DNA of 64,000 bases from Chenopodium formosanum. Lineage: Eukaryota > Streptophyta > Magnoliopsida > Caryophyllales > Amaranthaceae. Positions 62,151-64,000 of the stretch are shown piece after piece; within the stretch, counting starts at the first letter, position 1, and the number at the start of each line of letters is the position of its first letter. The stretch is taken from positions 9,243,001 to 9,307,000 of the forward strand of contig CM044876.1 in assembly GCA_024500155.1 (NCBI GenBank), written 5' to 3'. Under the pieces are notes generated by a model, which did no database searches, was not told the DNA's origin, and saw nothing but the letters and a program-made list of their open reading frames with translations. The position numbers and the translations under genes were made by a program.

Positions 62151-62510
62151 TACTCCATAGCTATTAATATTTTTTTTGACAACCTCTCCATAGCTATTAA
62201 GTATTAACCACATCACATCGATTTCCTTTCTTCCTTTTTTTTTTTTTTTTGGCAAATCATCTCTTCTTGTAGCTGGAATCTTTGAAGAATTATAATGTGA
62301 TGATCTATATAAGTGAAAAAAAAAAAAAAAAAAAAAAAAATTAAACAATAGTTGGTGAAAAGGTTAAAAGAAATGCATGTATGAAAGGGTATGTTAAGAT
62401 TGTTAACATCATCATAGGGGTATGTTTTTGTCATCTAATGTTTGCAAGGGAAATTTGTAATTCTGTACTGTGTCAATAAAATTAAATTATTGTTTTGTGG
62501 TAGATTTGGT

Positions 62511-62660
62511 AAATTAAGCTTTATGAAATGCTTGCAAATTTGCTTTCATTTTACCCATAAAGCTTAATTTACTATTGCAAGTTTGCAACGAATAAATTAA
62601 TTTACAACTTTACAAGCATTTCATAAAGCTTAATTTATTCGTTGCAAACTTGCAATAGTA
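62511..62660. repeat. Two interleaved long inverted repeats
   Basis: Arm A (62511-62536) is complementary to A' (62611-62636), 25 of 26 bp. Arm B (62570-62600) is perfectly complementary to B' (62630-62660), 31 bp. The order is A-B-A'-B', and A' and B' overlap by 7 bp at the TTAATTT core, so the two stems are mutually exclusive or pseudoknotted. Confidence 0.85.
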
Positions 62661-64000
62661 AGTAGCTTAGCATGGTGAATGTATGCATGTTACATTCACT
62701 AGTAGGAGGTCTTGTACTATTTTAGGCTTTTATCGTTCTTCACCTCAAAACAATGAGCAATTGAGGGACCCTTATACATAACCCTATCCCTCTTTATATC
62801 ATTTTATGACTAGCTGGTCAAGTTAAATACATATTATCTCGGTGATTGAGTTGGAGAAATCATATCATAATACTTATCTCATTAATTACTACACAAGTAA
62901 TCCGTTATAAGAAACCCAAAACCGGAAATTGAAACTATTTATTTTGAATCAAAATCATTTTATGGCACTTTCATCATTAAAAAAGTCTGAGCACCAGCTG
63001 CTCGACCACATGTTCTAATTTGAATACCAACATAAGCTACATAACTAACCATGAGTGATATAATTACTCCTGGTTTAAAAAACTTTCTCTGTTCTCTCTC
63101 TTCAAATCTACCCACCATATTAAAACTTAGGGGCTGCCATCGATTTTTATCGGTGGTAAGCCCCAAATTCTTCTTTAACTTAATGTTTTTTGCTAATAAA
63201 GATCACCATCAGTATGGTGATTATAATCAGTCCCTCCATGTAGGGTTTTGTCAGTCCCTCAATGTAGGGTTTTGCCAGTCCCTCCATGTAGGGTTTAGTA
63301 TTGTTTGTTTGTTTGGTTTTAGTGTATGCAGGGATACAAATTTAGAAGATTCGTCTTGTAAATTTGTGGAATTGTGCGTCTGTTGGTATAGGGGTGCAAA
63401 TTTAGAAAATTCGTTTGGCAAATTTGCAGATCTTGATGATCAATCAAGTTATATCTCTTTTGCGACTATACATCAATGGAGCTTTATCAAGAACGATGCA
63501 AAGACATCTAAAATTATGCAAGAGCAGTTCGGAAGCGATGCCATTAGTTTAGGGGTATTTAACTCTTGTATTGAGAATTTAGATCTCTTAAGGGATGATT
63601 GTAAGTGTCGAATGGCTATTATTATTTAATGAAATCACCCCTCCCTATTCCATTCAAAAAAAAAAAAAAAAAAAAAACTAACCATGAGTGATAACTCAAA
63701 ACAATAAACTTTCTGACACTTCTTGGATAAATGCTTTGGGCATTCCATAAGTTATACAAGTAAATGCCACCTTCATCATATCCTAATGCCAAAACCACAT
63801 GCATTAACTCCTTAATCCTTATATGTCTTACTATTCTCAACAGCTCAAGTTAGCTAGCATCGTAATACCAAAACCACATGTTCTCAATATTGACACAATG
63901 CATTAGGTTACTACTTTTTTCTAGTGCTTTTATATAGAGTCTATATAAAAGTTCCTAATTCTCTAAGAAACTTCATCTAAAGGGTATTTTGATTTAATAT
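62661..64000. other. Right-edge region without a recognised gene
   Basis: Apart from the retroposed unit at 63061-63675 nothing was recognised. The open frame at 63051-63629 lies within that unit and has no domain. Confidence 0.5.
63061..63675 (+). mobile_element. Retroposed unit with poly(A) tail and 18-bp target duplication
   Basis: The 18-mer AACTAACCATGAGTGATA occurs at about 63043-63060 and again directly after the poly(A) run ending near 63675, the signature of target-primed reverse transcription. The body (about 600 bp) contains three near-identical copies of a 24-bp unit with CAGTCCCTCCATGTAGGG (63229-63297) and an open frame of 192 codons with no recognisable domain. It could be the 3' end of a LINE, a long SINE-like element or a processed transcript. 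Confidence 0.8.

Noticed and set aside
1..64000. tRNA, rRNA, or snoRNA genes
   Set aside because: No cloverleaf with A/B boxes or rRNA core sequence was noticed by eye; a tRNA scan would be decisive.

Overview
The window is nuclear DNA from a flowering plant. It is AT-rich, its genes are split by GT-AG introns, and it is dense in plant-type MITEs: Stowaway, Tourist/Harbinger-like and hAT-like elements plus a small Helitron. Abundant TACTCCCTCCGT/ACGGAGTA relics and the protein sequences fit a eudicot, possibly of the Caryophyllales; that lineage guess is weak. No bacterial, viral or organellar segment was seen.

The left half (1-32.2 kb) is a tandem array of ERD2-like genes (plant ER lumen protein-retaining receptor family, long ERP type of about 272-285 residues). 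One copy at the left edge is on the minus strand and only its first exon is inside the window. Six complete plus-strand copies follow at 5.2-8.8, 10.4-13.7, 14.9-17.2, 17.8-20.9, 22.7-26.3 and 28.1-32.2 kb. All six have the same six exons with identical intron phases, and all reading frames are open after splicing. Variation is concentrated in the N-terminal tail, in the length of a loop in exon 3 (44, 47 or 54 codons) and in the last copy, which has lost the ancestral stop and carries changes at otherwise constant positions.

The right half carries single-copy genes: a Ninja-family (AFP/NINJA) transcriptional co-repressor adaptor (36.7-39.7 kb, +), a plant G3BP-like NTF2/RRM/RGG RNA-binding protein (44.1-47.9 kb, +), a GAUT11-like pectin galacturonosyltransferase (49.8-52.5 kb, -), a cytosolic PfkB fructokinase (57.4-59.3 kb, +) and an intronless plant membrane protein of unknown role (60.3-61.4 kb, -). 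These do not form a functional cluster with each other or with the receptor array.

Between and inside the genes lie transposable elements whose ends can be read directly: a Helitron ending in hairpin-CTAG (4.39-4.98 kb), a hAT-type MITE with a perfect 8-bp target duplication (21.16-21.66 kb), several Stowaways, three Tourist-like MITEs filled with pentamer-type repeats (34.4, 54.2, 56.3 kb), a 5'-truncated LINE with a broken RNase H domain (54.6-55.4 kb), and a poly(A)-tailed retroposed unit with an 18-bp target duplication (63.06-63.68 kb). A family of fold-back elements built from variable arrays of a GGGGTTACTTG-like unit recurs at 4.7, 10.1, 30.8 and 41.4 kb and is the most unusual repeat here. 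A G-box/TCP-site cluster in a gene-free gap (33.5-33.95 kb) and an interleaved pair of long inverted repeats (62.5-62.66 kb) are also worth checking.
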